NCBI RefSeq assembly: GCF_008124615.1
Contig: NZ_VNIB01000018.1
Coordinates: 1 to 57,161, forward strand
Source of the DNA: Geothermobacter ehrlichii
GTDB lineage: Bacteria > Desulfobacterota > Desulfuromonadia > Desulfuromonadales > Geothermobacteraceae
Direction of reading: 5' to 3'
Length of the DNA: 57,161 nt
The translations under genes were made by a program, and so were the position numbers. This document shows positions 1-7,443 of this stretch, one piece after another (position 1 is the stretch's first letter; each line of letters begins with the position of its first letter). The notes beneath the pieces are model-generated. The model was not told where the DNA came from and ran no database searches. It saw only the letters and a list, made by a program, of their open reading frames with translations.

Positions 1-1104
1 CTGGCCTGCATGATCTTCGCCGCCGTCTCCGGCTCGTCGCCCGCCACCGTCGCCGCCATCGGCTCGATCGTCATCGCCGGCATGGTCAAGGCGGGCTATC
101 CCGAGGAACTGGCCGCCGGCGTCATCACCAACGCCGGCACCCTGGGCATCCTCATCCCGCCCTCCATCGTCATGCTGGTCTACGCGGCGGCGACCGAAGA
201 ATCGGCCGCCCGGCTGTTCATGGCCGGATTTCTGCCCGGCCTGCTGATGGGCACCATGCTGATGATCGTCATCTACGTGGTGGCCCGCATCAAGAAACTG
301 CCCCCCCAGCCCTGGCAGGGCTTCGGCAACCTGGCCAAGTCGTTCGCCAGCGCCTTCTGGGGGCTGATGCTGATCTTCATCGTGCTCGGCTCGATCTACG
401 GCGGCATCTGCAGCCCGACCGAAGCGGCGGCTATCTCGGCGGTCTACGCCTATTTCGTCGCCATCTTCGTCTATCGCGACATGGGTCCGCTCAAGGGCGT
501 TCCCTGGCGGCAGAACCCGGACGACTCCATCGGCCGGATCATCTTCCACAACGTCAGCCAGCTCCTCCTGGCCCTGCCGCGCTCCATCGTGCATCCGGAT
601 ACCCGCAAGGTGTTCAGGGACGCCTCCAAGGTCTCCATCATGCTGCTGTTCATCATCGGCAACGCCATGCTGTTCGCCCACGTGCTGACCAGCGAACGGA
701 TTCCGCACCACATCGCCGAGATCATCGTCGGCTGGGGCCTGCCGTCCTGGGGCTTCCTCATCGTCGTCAACCTGCTGCTGCTGGCTGCCGGCAACTTCAT
801 GGAGCCATCGGCCATCCTGCTGATCATGGCGCCGATCCTCTTTCCCATCGCCGTCAAGCTCGGCATCGACCCCATCCATCTCGGGGTCATCATGGTGGTC
901 AACATGGAAATCGGCATGATTACGCCGCCGGTCGGCCTGAACCTGTTCGTGACCGCCGGCATCACCGGCCACAACATCACCTGGGTCCTCAGGGCCGCCC
1001 TGCCCTGGCTGCTGATCCTGTTGACCTTCCTGGCGCTGATTACCTACATTCCGCAGATTTCACTCTTTCTGCCGGAATATATTGACCATCTCAAAGGCTA
1101 CTAG
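1..1104 (+). CDS. TRAP transporter large permease (DctM family), 5' end cut by window
   Basis: Integral membrane subunit of a sodium-driven TRAP transporter, which imports organic acids handed over by a periplasmic binding protein. The frame is open from base 1, so the start lies outside the window; 367 residues are visible. It opens in the SGSSPATVAAIG segment typical of DctM and has repeated hydrophobic helices, an NAGTLGILIPPS loop and a second re-entrant MITPPVGLNLF motif near the C terminus. About 35 extra residues (roughly residues 155-205 of the visible part) lie between the helical halves, so it is longer than a minimal DctM. The substrate cannot be told. The small permease and DctP-type binding protein would be expected upstream, outside the window. 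A strong terminator follows directly. Confidence 0.9.
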   Translation: MACMIFAAVSGSSPATVAAIGSIVIAGMVKAGYPEELAAGVITNAGTLGILIPPSIVMLVYAAATEESAARLFMAGFLPGLLMGTMLMIVIYVVARIKKLPPQPWQGFGNLAKSFASAFWGLMLIFIVLGSIYGGICSPTEAAAISAVYAYFVAIFVYRDMGPLKGVPWRQNPDDSIGRIIFHNVSQLLLALPRSIVHPDTRKVFRDASKVSIMLLFIIGNAMLFAHVLTSERIPHHIAEIIVGWGLPSWGFLIVVNLLLLAAGNFMEPSAILLIMAPILFPIAVKLGIDPIHLGVIMVVNMEIGMITPPVGLNLFVTAGITGHNITWVLRAALPWLLILLTFLALITYIPQISLFLPEYIDHLKGY

Positions 1105-1129
1105 CCGAACGTTGAAAAACGGCATCTCC

Positions 1130-1166
1130 GGACGAAAAAGGCGGGTCTTCCCCGCCTTTTTCGTCC
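1130..1166. terminator. Strong intrinsic terminator after the TRAP permease
   Basis: A perfect 16-bp inverted repeat (1130-1145 with 1151-1166) closes a 5-base loop. The stem includes an A-run on the left arm and a T-run on the right arm, so it can end transcripts from either strand. It separates the TRAP permease from the uspA unit. Confidence 0.85.
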
Positions 1167-1190
1167 GTGCCCTGCCAGCACGAGCGATTG

Positions 1191-1199
1191 TGATAAAAT
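1191..1199 (+). promoter_or_regulatory. Candidate extended -10 promoter of the uspA unit
   Basis: TGATAAAAT is an extended -10 element (TG, one base, then TAAAAT). It lies downstream of the terminator and about 50 bases before the uspA start. A weak -35 (CTGCCA, 1172-1177) sits 16 bases upstream. Inferred from consensus only. Confidence 0.45.
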
Positions 1200-1247
1200 T
1201 GTAATTCGAACGACAACCCACAGACAGTGCCGCGAAGGAGGTTTGCC

Positions 1248-1721
1248 ATGCTTCCAGCTTACAGAACCATCCTGGTCACCACCGATCTGACGCCCAATTC
1301 GGAACATGCCTTCAAGCACGCCGTGGTTCTGGCCCGACAGACGGACGCAAAGATCCACCTGCTGCACGTCGTTCCGGAAATCGACGCCACCTTCCGTACT
1401 TACGTCTCGGCGGTGATGGGTGAAGGGAAACTGGCCAAATTCGAAAAGACCCACGAAGAGGAGGCCCGGGAGGAGGTCCGCCAGGAACTCGACCACCTAG
1501 CCCGGACCGAACTGAAGAATCACCCAGAAGACCTCGACCGTTTCGCCGGCACCATCGTGCTTCACGGTCACCCGGTGCCGCAGATTCTGAAAACCGCCGA
1601 CGTGATCGTGATGGGAACGCACGGCAAAGGTGCCCTCGAATACACCTTTCTCGGCAGCACCGCCGAAAAGGTGCTGCGTAAATCGAAGCGGCCGGTCTTC
1701 GTCGTTCCACTGCCCGCCTGA
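1248..1721 (+). CDS. Universal stress protein, UspA family
   Basis: A 157-residue single-domain Usp protein, cytoplasmic and probably a dimer. The C-terminal nucleotide-binding signature G-x2-G-x9-G-S is intact from GTHGKG at about residue 123 to GST near 137, so it belongs to the ATP-binding type. ATG 1248 is preferred over an in-frame GTG at 1227 because AAGGAGG (1235-1241) sits 6 bases before it. The next gene begins 15 bases after the stop, so the two are probably co-transcribed. In Halomonas, the Usp protein TeaD is encoded with a TRAP transporter and modulates it. By analogy this protein may act on the TRAP system next door, but that is inference. Confidence 0.88.
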   Translation: MLPAYRTILVTTDLTPNSEHAFKHAVVLARQTDAKIHLLHVVPEIDATFRTYVSAVMGEGKLAKFEKTHEEEAREEVRQELDHLARTELKNHPEDLDRFAGTIVLHGHPVPQILKTADVIVMGTHGKGALEYTFLGSTAEKVLRKSKRPVFVVPLPA

Positions 1722-1736
1722 ACGCCGACAACGATT

Positions 1737-2708
1737 ATGAAGTACCTGCGTCTTCTTGCCCTCTTGCTCGGCCTGGTGCTGTTTCCCGGAGTTGTCCCTG
1801 CGACACCGGCCCGGCTCTCCTTCGTCGGCGGGCCCGATGGCGGCACCTTCCAGTATTTTTCCAACGGCATCGCCACCCGGCTCAACCGGCAGCGCCCGGC
1901 GACCTTCCAGGTTGTTCACCTGCCCTCCGCCGGATCAGTGGAAAACATACGCCGGGTCAACAGCGGCGATGCCGATTTCGGCATCGCCTACTCGGGAGAC
2001 ACCTGGCTGGCCCGGCAGGGTAAACTGAGCGACGATCCGAAACCCTACCGCAACATCCGGGCCGTGGCCTTTCTCTACGGCGCGCCGGCGCATCTCGTCG
2101 TTCCGGCCGACAGTACCATCCGCAGCGTCGAGGACCTTGCCGGCCACAGCATCGCCGTCGGTGCCACCGGTTCCGGCGCCGCCACCGCCGCCCGGCGCTA
2201 CTTTTCGGTCCTGGGACTCTGGTCGAAGCTGCGGGTGAAGATGATCGGCTACAACCGGGCGGCCCAAGCCTTGGCCGCAGGCCAGGTCGACGCCATGTGG
2301 GCCTTCGCCGGTTTTCCCAACGCCAGCATCACCCAGCTGGCGGCCAAGATGCCGATCCGGCTGCTCGACACCTGGCCGGCAGGCCGGAAACAGGGGCTGG
2401 ACAGGGTCTTCCCCTTCTACACGCCAGTCACCATTCCGGCCGGCACCTACGCCGGGGTCGATACCGAAATTAAAACCTTTCAGGATGCGGCCATCTGGAT
2501 CGCCGGCAAGCACCTCGACGCCGACCTGGTGCGGCAGGCACTGGAAGAAATCTTCTCTCCCGAAGGGCTGACTTTCATGGTGCGGGTCAAAAAGACGGCG
2601 AAAGAGATGTCCATCGGCAGCGGGCTGACCGGCATCGTCATTCCGGTGCATCCCGGAGCGGCCGCTTTCTGGCGCAGCAAGGGGCTGAAAGCGATCCCGG
2701 TCGAGTAA
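1737..2708 (+). CDS. TAXI family TRAP transporter solute-binding protein
   Basis: A 323-residue periplasmic binding protein. It has a Sec signal peptide (Lys-Tyr-Leu-Arg start, hydrophobic core to about residue 20, likely cut after Val-Pro-Ala). Two TAXI family blocks are visible: a Gly-rich N-terminal GGPDGGTFQ segment, where ligand carboxylates are usually bound, and VGATGSGAATAARRY near residue 140. TAXI proteins normally work with a single fused 4TM-12TM permease. None is present here, and the upstream permease is the DctM type usually served by DctP proteins, so the partner is uncertain. The gene is convergent with the PDH genes, and no clear terminator is visible in the 136-base gap. 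Confidence 0.88.
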   Translation: MKYLRLLALLLGLVLFPGVVPATPARLSFVGGPDGGTFQYFSNGIATRLNRQRPATFQVVHLPSAGSVENIRRVNSGDADFGIAYSGDTWLARQGKLSDDPKPYRNIRAVAFLYGAPAHLVVPADSTIRSVEDLAGHSIAVGATGSGAATAARRYFSVLGLWSKLRVKMIGYNRAAQALAAGQVDAMWAFAGFPNASITQLAAKMPIRLLDTWPAGRKQGLDRVFPFYTPVTIPAGTYAGVDTEIKTFQDAAIWIAGKHLDADLVRQALEEIFSPEGLTFMVRVKKTAKEMSIGSGLTGIVIPVHPGAAAFWRSKGLKAIPVE

Positions 2709-2844
2709 ACATCGGGACGAAACCGCCCCCACCAGCGTTGGCCGCCCCCCCTGCCTGAGGTTCAAAACCAGGCCCGGCCGCCGCTTCCGTCCAGAGACGG
2801 TACTTGCCATCCGGATCGCTTCGATTGGCGACGGCGCGCTCTCC

Positions 2845-4080
2845 TCAGGCATCCTCGCCGTAGTCGCAGGAAACCAGGGTCACCGGCGCCTCGAGGTAAC
2901 TTTTCAGGGTCAGCATGAACTCGGCGGCGTCGACTCCGTCGAGAATCCGGTGGTCGGCGGCCAGGGTCATGCGCGCAATCGGGGCCACCGCCGGTTCGCC
3001 GTTTTCATCGACCACCACCTCCCCGCGCACGGTGCCGACGGCGAGCACCGCCGCTTGCGGCGGCGTGATGATGGCGCGAAAGGACTCGACCCCCAGCATC
3101 CCCATGTTGGAGATGGTGAAGGTGCCGTCTTCCAGATCCTCGGGAGCCAGCCGGTATTGATGGGCCTTTTCGGCAAGCGCCGCCGCCCGGCGGCTGATCT
3201 CCTTCAGGCTCAGCCGGGCGCAGTCCTTGAGCACCGGATTGTAGAGACCACGCTCGGTGGAGACGGCCATGGCGATGTTGACCTGCGGCTGCTCCACCGC
3301 CTCGCCGTCAACCCACCAGCTGTTGACCCAGGGATGCTCGTGCAGGCTCCGGGCGACAGCGGTCAGCACGAAATCGTTGATGGTAACGCCGAGATCCTTG
3401 CGAAAGCGGATGACATCGGTCATGTCGATGGCGTAGGTGACGTAGAAATGGGGGATGGTGGTCCAGCCCTCGGTCATCTTGCGCGCCATGATGCGACGGA
3501 TTCGGACCGACTTCTGTTTGCCGCGTCCTTTCTCCGGCGGCTGCTGCGCGGCCTTCGCCGCACCGGCGGCCGCCTCGACATCCCGCGCCACCACCCGGCC
3601 GCCGGGTCCACTGCCCCGAACAGCCGTCAGATCGACACCGAGTTCGCCGGCCTTTTTCCGCGCCAGGGGTGAGACCGCCCGGCGGTCGCCGGGCGCGGAT
3701 TCGGCACCTTTCTCCGCTTCGGCCGTCGACGACGCCTGTGGAGCGGCAACGGCCGTTGCGGCATCTGCCGGCTCCCTGTCGGCAGAAGGCCCGAAAGACT
3801 CCTGCTTCACGTCTCTGTCGACCGCGGCCTGTGCCGTCGCAACCGGCCCGTCAAGAACGGCGATGACCGTACCGACCGGAACCGTCTCCCCTTCGACCAC
3901 GGCAATGCGGCTGATCACGCCATCCTCCCAGGCCTCCATTTCCATGGCGGCCTTGTCGGTCTCCACCTCGGCGATGATCTCCCCCTGCCGGACGGCATCC
4001 CCTTCCTTGACCCGCCATTCGAGAATGGTTCCCTCTTCCATGGTGTCGCTCAGCTTGGGCATGATGATTTCCGTGGCCAT
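2845..4080 (-). CDS. pdhC: Pyruvate dehydrogenase E2, dihydrolipoamide acetyltransferase
   Basis: The 411-residue core subunit of the pyruvate dehydrogenase complex, moving the acetyl group from E1 to CoA. Domains in order: one lipoyl domain (residues 1-78, lipoylated Lys43 in ETDKAAM), an Ala/Glu-rich linker, a peripheral subunit-binding domain (about 136-172, [15 protein letters not shown]), a second linker, and the catalytic domain ending with the H-x3-DG active site (HRILDG, about residue 377). It lies 23 bases after the E1 beta gene and closes the cluster. No E3 gene is adjacent; the lpd gene at 10365-11762 is the likely partner. Related 2-oxo acid complexes (acetoin, branched-chain) are not fully excluded. 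Confidence 0.92.
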   Translation of the reverse strand: MATEIIMPKLSDTMEEGTILEWRVKEGDAVRQGEIIAEVETDKAAMEMEAWEDGVISRIAVVEGETVPVGTVIAVLDGPVATAQAAVDRDVKQESFGPSADREPADAATAVAAPQASSTAEAEKGAESAPGDRRAVSPLARKKAGELGVDLTAVRGSGPGGRVVARDVEAAAGAAKAAQQPPEKGRGKQKSVRIRRIMARKMTEGWTTIPHFYVTYAIDMTDVIRFRKDLGVTINDFVLTAVARSLHEHPWVNSWWVDGEAVEQPQVNIAMAVSTERGLYNPVLKDCARLSLKEISRRAAALAEKAHQYRLAPEDLEDGTFTISNMGMLGVESFRAIITPPQAAVLAVGTVRGEVVVDENGEPAVAPIARMTLAADHRILDGVDAAEFMLTLKSYLEAPVTLVSCDYGEDA

Positions 4081-4103
4081 TGTCGCCTCTCTCCTTACTC
4101 CAC

Positions 4104-5075
4104 TCAGAACAGCTCTTCGACCCGCCGGCAGACGGCTTCGGCGTCGGGAATGGCGGCCTTTTCCAGCTCGTGGTTGTAGGGCATGGGGACATCGGCGCCG
4201 CCGACCCGCAGCACCGGTGCATCAAGCTCGTCGAAGGCAGCCTCCATGATCCGCACCGCCACTTCGCCGCCCCAGCCGCCAGTCAGCCAGCTCTCCTCCA
4301 CGGTCACCGCCCGGTGGGTCCGGCGGACGGACGCGATCACCGTGGCCATGTCGAGGGGGTTGAGGCAGCGCAGATCGACCACTTCCGCCGCAATGCCCCG
4401 GCCAGCGAGCATCTCTGCTGCCTCGAGGCAGACATAGACCATACGCGAGACGGCGATCAGGGTCACATCGCGCCCGGGCCGCTTGATGTCGGCCTGCCCG
4501 AGCTGGACCAGGTGTTCGCCTTCCGGCACCTCTCCCTTGACGCCATAAAGCCCTTCGTGCTCGAGAAAGATGACCGGATCCCGGCAGCGGATGGCGCTTT
4601 TCAGCAGCCCCTTGGCGTCGGCCGGCACCGATGGCGCCACCACCCGCAACCCGGGACAGTGCATGAACAAGGGCTCGAGGGAATGGGAATGCTGGGCCCC
4701 CAGCTGGTTGCCGCCGCCCCCGGGGGCCCGGATGACCAGCGGCACCTCCACCTGCCCGCCGAACATGTAGCGCACCTTGGCGACATGGTTCATGATCTGA
4801 TCGAGGGCGACGATGGCAAAGTTGACGGTCATCAGCTCCGGCACCGGGCGCAGACCGACCATGGCCGCGCCGCAGGCCAGGCCTACGATGCCGGCCTCGG
4901 CGATGGGGGTATCGACCACCCGCTTTTCGCCGAAACGGGCCAGCAGGCCCCGCGTCACCTTGAACGAACCCTCGTAGAGACCGACGTCCTCGCCGAGGAT
5001 GAAAACCCGTGGATCTCGCTCCATCTCCTCGGCCAGGGCCTGGTTCAGCGCTTCGCGGCAGGTAATCTCAGCCAT
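4104..5075 (-). CDS. pdhB: Pyruvate dehydrogenase E1 component, beta subunit
   Basis: A 323-residue transketolase-like beta subunit that, with E1 alpha, decarboxylates pyruvate using thiamine diphosphate and acetylates the E2 lipoyl group. Family landmarks are visible: the N-terminal [17 protein letters not shown] block, [17 protein letters not shown], and the C-terminal HRAVTVEE region. Length is normal. Its start overlaps the end of pdhA by 8 bases, indicating translational coupling. Confidence 0.93.
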   Translation of the reverse strand: MAEITCREALNQALAEEMERDPRVFILGEDVGLYEGSFKVTRGLLARFGEKRVVDTPIAEAGIVGLACGAAMVGLRPVPELMTVNFAIVALDQIMNHVAKVRYMFGGQVEVPLVIRAPGGGGNQLGAQHSHSLEPLFMHCPGLRVVAPSVPADAKGLLKSAIRCRDPVIFLEHEGLYGVKGEVPEGEHLVQLGQADIKRPGRDVTLIAVSRMVYVCLEAAEMLAGRGIAAEVVDLRCLNPLDMATVIASVRRTHRAVTVEESWLTGGWGGEVAVRIMEAAFDELDAPVLRVGGADVPMPYNHELEKAAIPDAEAVCRRVEELF

Positions 5076-6099
5076 GGGGTATCGTCCCTTTCTCCGGCAG
5101 AATCACCGCCGGCCAGGGTTCGGCATAGATGTCCTGCCACAGCTCCTCGCGGGGCGGATCGGGGCTCTCCTCGGCAAAGTGGATAGCCTCGGCCAGCAGC
5201 GCCTTCTCCTCGGCGTCGACAGCCGCCAACTCCTCCTGCGTGGCCAGCCCTTGCGTGGTCATCAGAGCCGCCAGCCGGGGAATCGGGTCGCGCTCCTTCC
5301 ACAGCCGGCGCTCCTGCTCGCTGCGATAGGTGCCGGGATCGGAAATCGAATGACCGCGAAAGCGGTAGGTCAGCGCCTCGATGTAAGTCGGCCCGCCCCC
5401 TTCCCGCGCCCGGACGACGGCCTCGCTGACGGCCTGCAGCACGGTCAGCACATTCATGCCGTCGACCTTGACGCCCGGAGTCTGATAGGCGCAGCTCTTC
5501 TTGTAGAGCTCCTCGACGGCACTGGCCCGCCGGACGCTGGTGCCGATGCCGTAGCCGTTGTTTTCGCAGACGAAGACCACCGGCACATGATAGAGGGCGG
5601 CCATGTTCATCGCCTCGTGAAAGACGCCCTGGTTGGTGGCACCATCGCCGAAGAGACAAACCACCACTTGGTCGCCTTCCTGGTAGAGAATGCTGTAGCC
5701 GATGCCCACCGCCAGCGGCAAATGCCCGCCGACGATGCCGTAACCGCCCATGAAACGCCGGTCGACATCGAACAGATGCATCGATCCGCCCTTGCCGTGG
5801 CTGCATCCGGTCTGGCGACCGAACAGTTCGGCCATCACTTCGTGCGGCCGGGACCCGCGGGCCAGCAGCAGCCCGTGCTCGCGATAGGCGCCGATCATGT
5901 AGTCGTCCTGGCGCAGGGCATGGGCCACCCCCACACCGACCGCCTCCTGGCCGCTGTACAGGTGGAGAAAACCGCCAATCTTGCCCTGGCTGTAGAGCCG
6001 CGGGCAGGCTTCCTCGAACAGTCTGATCCGGACCATGTCCCGGTACAGGGTGAACAGCTCTTCCCGTTCGGGCAGCCCGGCTTCCTTCGGTTCCGTCAT
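5068..6099 (-). CDS. pdhA: Pyruvate dehydrogenase E1 component, alpha subunit
   Basis: A 343-residue subunit carrying most of the thiamine diphosphate site. The GDG...N motif is present (GDGATNQG through CENNGYGIGTS), as is the loop around HSISDPGTYR that resembles the phosphorylation loop of mitochondrial E1. HLYSGQEAVGVG and SHGKGGSMHLF support the pyruvate rather than branched-chain type. First gene of pdhABC. Its leader contains a 7-bp stem hairpin (6117-6136) and, further up, an inverted repeat (AAGGGCG...CGCCCTT, about 6169-6195) around an AT-rich core that could be an operator. No convincing -35/-10 pair was found. Confidence 0.93.
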   Translation of the reverse strand: MTEPKEAGLPEREELFTLYRDMVRIRLFEEACPRLYSQGKIGGFLHLYSGQEAVGVGVAHALRQDDYMIGAYREHGLLLARGSRPHEVMAELFGRQTGCSHGKGGSMHLFDVDRRFMGGYGIVGGHLPLAVGIGYSILYQEGDQVVVCLFGDGATNQGVFHEAMNMAALYHVPVVFVCENNGYGIGTSVRRASAVEELYKKSCAYQTPGVKVDGMNVLTVLQAVSEAVVRAREGGGPTYIEALTYRFRGHSISDPGTYRSEQERRLWKERDPIPRLAALMTTQGLATQEELAAVDAEEKALLAEAIHFAEESPDPPREELWQDIYAEPWPAVILPEKGTIPHG

Positions 6100-6116
6100 G
6101 CCTCACCGGCCTTTCC

Positions 6117-6136
6117 GGTCCCGTAACGCCGGGACC
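6117..6136 (-). other. Hairpin in the pdhA leader
   Basis: A 7-bp stem (GGTCCCG/CGGGACC) with a 6-base loop lies 18 bases before the pdhA start codon. It could form in the mRNA leader. No U-run follows, so it is not an obvious terminator. Confidence 0.35.
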
Positions 6137-6289
6137 TGAAAAAAGTCTACCAACTGCCCCGAGCATGACAAGGGCGAGAAAATATTACCCGCCCTTTCCC
6201 TGCTCCATCCGGCAAGTGCGCAGCCGTAGCCATGACGCCGCACCGGTTGGAGACGACCCGGACAGTCACGATCTCCCTTTGCCCGACGC

Positions 6290-6327
6290 CCAAACGAAGA
6301 AAAGGCCGGGCAAAGCTTGCCCGGCCT
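6290..6327 (-). terminator. Intrinsic terminator
   Basis: An 11-bp GC-rich stem (6303-6313 with 6317-6327) has a 3-base loop and, on the minus strand, is followed by TTTTCTTCGTTT. It probably ends transcription from the zinc-ribbon gene or a small RNA before the pdhA promoter region. Confidence 0.7.
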
Positions 6328-6467
6328 GAGATTGCCGACAAAAAAACAGGTGGCGCGAAAAGGTTCGGCTGCAAGACAACCGACGCTTCAAGGCACGAGA
6401 GGTGCCATGCACCGCAAGTCGAGTGTCGAGAAACAAGTAACGCAGCAGAAGGGGTTTGTCCAGCAAC

Positions 6468-6498
6468 CCGAAGGCCGGGCGACAGGCCCGGCCTTCGG
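6468..6498 (-). other. 13-bp hairpin downstream of the zinc-ribbon gene
   Basis: A perfect 13-bp stem (6468-6480 with 6486-6498) closes a GACAG loop 28 bases after the zinc-ribbon stop codon. It has no U-run on the minus strand, so it may be a 3' stabiliser or a structured RNA element rather than a terminator. Confidence 0.5.
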
Positions 6499-6526
6499 CA
6501 TCATTCAGGAGGTAAGGAGTTGAGGT

Positions 6527-6682
6527 TCAACCAAGGAAGGTGTTGTTGTTTCTGGCGCGGTTGGCGAGAATCGTCGGGTCGATCACCTCACCGCAGGAGC
6601 AGCACTTCCAAGCTTCGAACGACCTGACAAAATCGTAGAATTTTTCAGAATACATCCGGCCACGGCATTTGGGACATTTCAT
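6527..6682 (-). CDS. Small zinc-ribbon protein, function unknown
   Basis: A 51-residue protein with two Cys pairs, C3-x2-C6 and C27/C28-x-C30, spaced as in a single zinc ribbon. The middle is aromatic and charged. No signal peptide or membrane segment. An upstream in-frame ATG at 6787 exists, but the start at 6682 is chosen because GGAGG lies 6 bases before it and the Cys motif begins at once. The fold suggests nucleic-acid or protein binding, but no specific function can be assigned. It stands apart from its neighbours with 155 bases upstream and 427 downstream. Confidence 0.7.
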   Translation of the reverse strand: MKCPKCRGRMYSEKFYDFVRSFEAWKCCSCGEVIDPTILANRARNNNTFLG

Positions 6683-6837
6683 GATCTTCCTCCTTGGGAT
6701 CGATACGACGAGTTGATTGCCGATCGTTTCATGGGTGCCCCTTGGTATTTCACAGGCCGTGCCAAGCGCCGGAAAAAGGCAGGACATCCGCTACAGACAG
6801 GCACAAGCAGACATTTTTCCACCGTAAAATCAATATG

Positions 6838-7443
6838 TTAGTCAGGCATAAAAAATTCCTTCCAGGCAATGATGGTCTGCTCACCGACCCCGCGAACCCG
6901 TTTGAGCGCCGACAAGGAGCCAAAATCGCCATTAATTTGACGATTACGTTCGATGCGCGCCGCCAGCGTCGGGCCGATACCGGGCAGATCCTGCCAGTCA
7001 TCGAAGGTCATCCGGTCCGGATGCAGGGGAACGCCCAAGGCAATGCGCCGGGCCGCCGACATCCAGCGGCGCACGACAAGACGCTTGCCTCCGCCATCAA
7101 CATCAATGATTTCAATATGTTCCCCCGAAACAAGGGGCCTTGATGCCAACACCTCGGCCAGCAGCCGCCGATCGGCGGTCGCTGCCGTCAATTCAATGAC
7201 GGTTTTGGCCCTGCAGGCGTCAGAAAATTGATGCACCCCCCTGGAGACAAAGCCGGCGCCAAGAGAAATACAACAGCGGGGCTCGGAAAGAAAACGGGCG
7301 GCGGCCTGTCCGGCAGGGACAGACCGGCCGCCCGCAACGAGGCAGACAAGAAGAACCAGCAGACTCAGGCCGCGCCAGCCGCGCGGATCAGTCCTGCCGA
7401 TTCTGGCGTTCCTGGTGTTGCAACAGCTTGTACTGGTAGGCAT
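6838..7443 (-). CDS. ComEA-like helix-hairpin-helix protein, probably exported
   Basis: Up to 201 residues. The C-terminal 60 residues contain two helix-hairpin-helix motifs ([13 protein letters not shown] and [10 protein letters not shown]), as in ComEA, the DNA receptor of transformation systems. A hydrophobic stretch ([14 protein letters not shown]) suggests a signal peptide or membrane anchor. The middle of about 70 residues is not recognised. The start is uncertain: ATG 7443 overlaps the end of cimA by 56 bases and lacks a good ribosome site, but no later ATG, GTG or TTG precedes the hydrophobic stretch. No other competence gene is nearby. It could bind DNA outside the membrane; that is inference from the fold. 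Confidence 0.65.
   Translation of the reverse strand: MPTSTSCCNTRNARIGRTDPRGWRGLSLLVLLVCLVAGGRSVPAGQAAARFLSEPRCCISLGAGFVSRGVHQFSDACRAKTVIELTAATADRRLLAEVLASRPLVSGEHIEIIDVDGGGKRLVVRRWMSAARRIALGVPLHPDRMTFDDWQDLPGIGPTLAARIERNRQINGDFGSLSALKRVRGVGEQTIIAWKEFFMPD

Larger units (their letters stand above)
6100..6526. other. 427-bp gene-free interval with minus-strand hairpins
   Basis: No credible protein gene. Short frames here lack ribosome sites and recognisable motifs. On the minus strand four stem-loops follow the zinc-ribbon gene: 6468-6498, 6392-6406, 6366-6382, and 6303-6327, the last with a U-rich tail. The lower part (6100-6240) is the pdhA upstream region. I looked for TPP, c-di-GMP and glycine riboswitch cores, tRNA and SRP RNA signatures and did not see them. 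Confidence 0.5.

Noticed and set aside
2709-2844. Terminator between the convergent TAXI and E2 genes
   Set aside because: Only weak short stems (for example CCGTC/GACGG near 2788) and no T-run on either strand.
4080-6126. Two long plus-strand frames opposite pdhA and pdhB
   Set aside because: Shadows of the two PDH genes; no recognisable protein.
6100-6526. Known riboswitch or housekeeping RNA (TPP, c-di-GMP, glycine, SRP RNA, tRNA)
   Set aside because: Looked for their core sequences on both strands; only simple hairpins were found. CCTGAGA at 6324 lacks the rest of a TPP element.
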